The translations under genes were made by a program, and so were the position numbers. A stretch of 64,000 nucleotides of DNA from the NCBI RefSeq assembly GCF_010731655.1, contig NZ_AP022619.1, forward strand, positions 4,278,001 through 4,342,000, given 5' to 3'. Each line of letters opens with the position of its first letter. Positions within the stretch are counted from its first letter, which is position 1. The notes under the pieces are model-generated. The model made no database searches. It was given only the letters and a program-made list of their open reading frames with translations, and had not been told where the DNA came from. This DNA is from Mycobacterium paraseoulense (GTDB taxonomy: Bacteria > Actinomycetota > Actinomycetes > Mycobacteriales > Mycobacteriaceae). This document shows, piece by piece, positions 62,826 to 64,000 of the stretch.

Positions 62826-63581
62826 GTGCCGGTGGCAGAGAGGTGGCCCGCAGTGGTTGTTCTGGTGGCGCTCGGTTCGTTCGCCACCACCTTGCTGGGC
62901 GGTTATGCGGCGCTGCGCATCGGTTCCTACCGCTACCTGGTGCTGGGCCTGGCCGCCGGGCTGATGCTCGGCGCCGTGGCCTTCGACCTGCTGCCGGAAG
63001 CGCTGAGCCAGGGGTCGTGGAGCATGTTCGGCATACCCGCCCCCCTGGTGGCGTTCGTCGTCGGCTTTCTGGTCCTGCATGTCGTCGAGCACACGGTCGG
63101 CATCCATCGCGGCCACGGAGCGGATGATGCGGATTTTCCGGACGCGCCCGGCGTCGGGATCCTCGCCGCGTCCGGGCTGATCGGCCACAGCCTGATGGAC
63201 GGATTCGCCATCGGCGCCGCCTTTCAGGCGGGGGCCGGGGCGGGCGCGGTGGTGGCGGTGGCGGTGATCGGCCACGATTTCGCGGACGGCTTCAACACCT
63301 ACACCATCACTTCGCTCTATGGGAACGACCGCCGGCGGGCACTGGCGCTGCTGGCCGCCGACGCGGTGGCGCCGGTGGCCGGCGCGGCTCTCACGCTTGC
63401 CGTGACGATTCCCCATCGCCTGCTCGGGTTGTATCTGGGGTTCTTCGCCGGTTTTCTGATGTATCTGGGCGGCGCCGATATCCTGCCGCGGGCTCATGCC
63501 GGGCGTCGGACGCCCATGACTTTGGGCTGCACCATCGGCGGTGTGCTGTTCATGCTGGCGATCGTCGGCCTGGCGAGTTAG
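62826..63581 (+). CDS. ZIP family metal transporter
   Basis: A 251-aa integral membrane protein with about eight helices. ZIP motifs: the histidine-containing helices HSLMDGFAIGAAF and HDFADGFNTYTITSLYG, with the His-rich loop HTVGIHRGHG between helices 3 and 4. Imports or exports zinc or another divalent metal. GTG at 62826. Its stop overlaps the convergent DUF427 gene stop by four bases. Confidence 0.88.
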   Translation: MPVAERWPAVVVLVALGSFATTLLGGYAALRIGSYRYLVLGLAAGLMLGAVAFDLLPEALSQGSWSMFGIPAPLVAFVVGFLVLHVVEHTVGIHRGHGADDADFPDAPGVGILAASGLIGHSLMDGFAIGAAFQAGAGAGAVVAVAVIGHDFADGFNTYTITSLYGNDRRRALALLAADAVAPVAGAALTLAVTIPHRLLGLYLGFFAGFLMYLGGADILPRAHAGRRTPMTLGCTIGGVLFMLAIVGLAS

Positions 63582-64000
63582 GCGAGGCGCCTTGGGGGCA
63601 GCTCGGCCGCGACATCGACGCGGGTGGCGTCGAAGCTCAGGAATCCTTTGATGGGAAGACTTTCCGGCGGCGGATCGGGGTAGCTCCACGCGACGTCCTC
63701 GACATCGCCCGCGGACCAGTAGCTGGCGAAACCCTTGTAGTTGCAGTAGCTCGACGTATCCGAGCGACGCAGCAGGTCGGTGCGCACGTGCGCCGGATCG
63801 ACGTAAAGCCTTGGTTCTAACGAGGTTTCGAAGACGATCACGGTGTCCTCGGTGTCCACCAGCACCGTGCCGGCGATCGAGACACGCAGTCGGCGCTTGG
63901 TGGGACGGCAGTCGACGCGGTGGTAGGGATTGGGTGGGTAGTGGACGAGTTCACGGCCCTCTTCCAGCCAGGTGTCGACGGCGTCCCAGGGCACGTGCAC
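63578..64000 (-). CDS. DUF427 protein, 5' end beyond window edge
   Basis: At least 140 aa of the C-terminal part of a DUF427 protein (RLRVSIAGTVLVDTEDTVIVFETSLEPRLYVDPAHVRTDLLRRSDTSSYCNYKGFASYW). The upstream part visible, HVPWDAVDTWLEEGRELVHYPPNPYHRVDCRP, fits the two-domain DUF427 proteins. The N-terminus is outside the window. Related to the 126-aa Rv0140-type protein at 31811. Confidence 0.88.
   Translation of the reverse strand: MHVPWDAVDTWLEEGRELVHYPPNPYHRVDCRPTKRRLRVSIAGTVLVDTEDTVIVFETSLEPRLYVDPAHVRTDLLRRSDTSSYCNYKGFASYWSAGDVEDVAWSYPDPPPESLPIKGFLSFDATRVDVAAELPPRRLA

Overview
The window is a 64 kb piece of high-GC mycobacterial chromosome. The organism looks like a slow-growing nontuberculous Mycobacterium, though the species cannot be fixed from this sequence. 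The evidence is an antigen 85C gene (fbpC), an MmpS/MmpL pair, F420-dependent enzymes, many FadE and TetR genes, and a backbone that matches, as I recall it, M. tuberculosis Rv0129c to Rv0161 in gene order and orientation. All Rv numbers here come from memory of protein families and gene order; no search was run.

Backbone genes in order: fbpC (cut by the left edge), htdZ (Rv0130), fadE1 (Rv0131c), fgd2 (Rv0132c), GNAT (Rv0133), ephF (Rv0134), TetR (Rv0135c), cyp138, msrA, Rv0138 to Rv0148 (NTF2-like protein, epimerase, DUF427, SnoaL-like protein, HhH glycosylase, ClC channel, TetR, two methyltransferases, aldehyde dehydrogenase, SDR), ptbB, fadE2, pntAa-pntAb-pntB, a 41-aa gene at the Rv0157A position, TetR (Rv0158) and an FAD oxidase (Rv0161). 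The Rv0149 oxidoreductase and the PE genes expected at this locus are absent.

Accessory blocks sit between backbone genes. (1) 0.9-9.6 kb: MarR/ABC exporter, phosphoesterase, MmpS-MmpL, then an operon-like set with a CsoR-family regulator that lacks the copper-binding His, a single-Cys Rv2466c-like thioredoxin-fold protein, DUF302 and a GAP-family membrane protein. (2) 11.6-14.5 kb: GAF-ANTAR regulator, manganese catalase, CDF metal transporter. (3) 16.3-24.3 kb: DUF5709 protein, a DesT-like TetR with a ferredoxin reductase/desaturase pair, SRPBCC, an F420 enzyme, DUF1214, TetR, sulfotransferase. (4) 25.2-26.7 kb: Zn alcohol dehydrogenase, molbindin and a 56-bp tandem repeat. (5) Dps and pirin genes flanking the ClC gene. 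(6) 49-55 kb: hydrolase, DapB-fold dehydrogenase, FabG3-like SDR, and TetR/isochorismatase-like/aldo-keto reductase/Tag glycosylase. (7) 56.5-62.7 kb: a lipid-type catabolic cluster (Ddn-like, TetR, two thioesterases, SMP-30, SRPBCC, LLM, acyl-CoA dehydrogenase).

The clearest new signals are regulatory. Five sites fit the SigF promoter pattern GTTT-N15/16-GGG(T/A/C)A and precede Mn-catalase, the CDF transporter, Dps, DUF5709 and a 57-aa small gene. A 34-bp palindrome and a second shorter one lie upstream of the CsoR-like gene. Two identical GGTAC-N6-GTACC sites lie between the TetR gene and cyp138. A TetR-type palindrome is embedded in a good promoter ahead of the isochorismatase-like gene. 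A split 29-bp motif is repeated upstream of two genes in the 59 kb cluster. No rRNA, tRNA, CRISPR array, insertion sequence or prophage was seen. No gene-free stretch exceeds about 300 bases; the longest, 735-920, 6954-7189, 45140-45370 and 48363-48524, hold promoters, operators or nothing recognisable.
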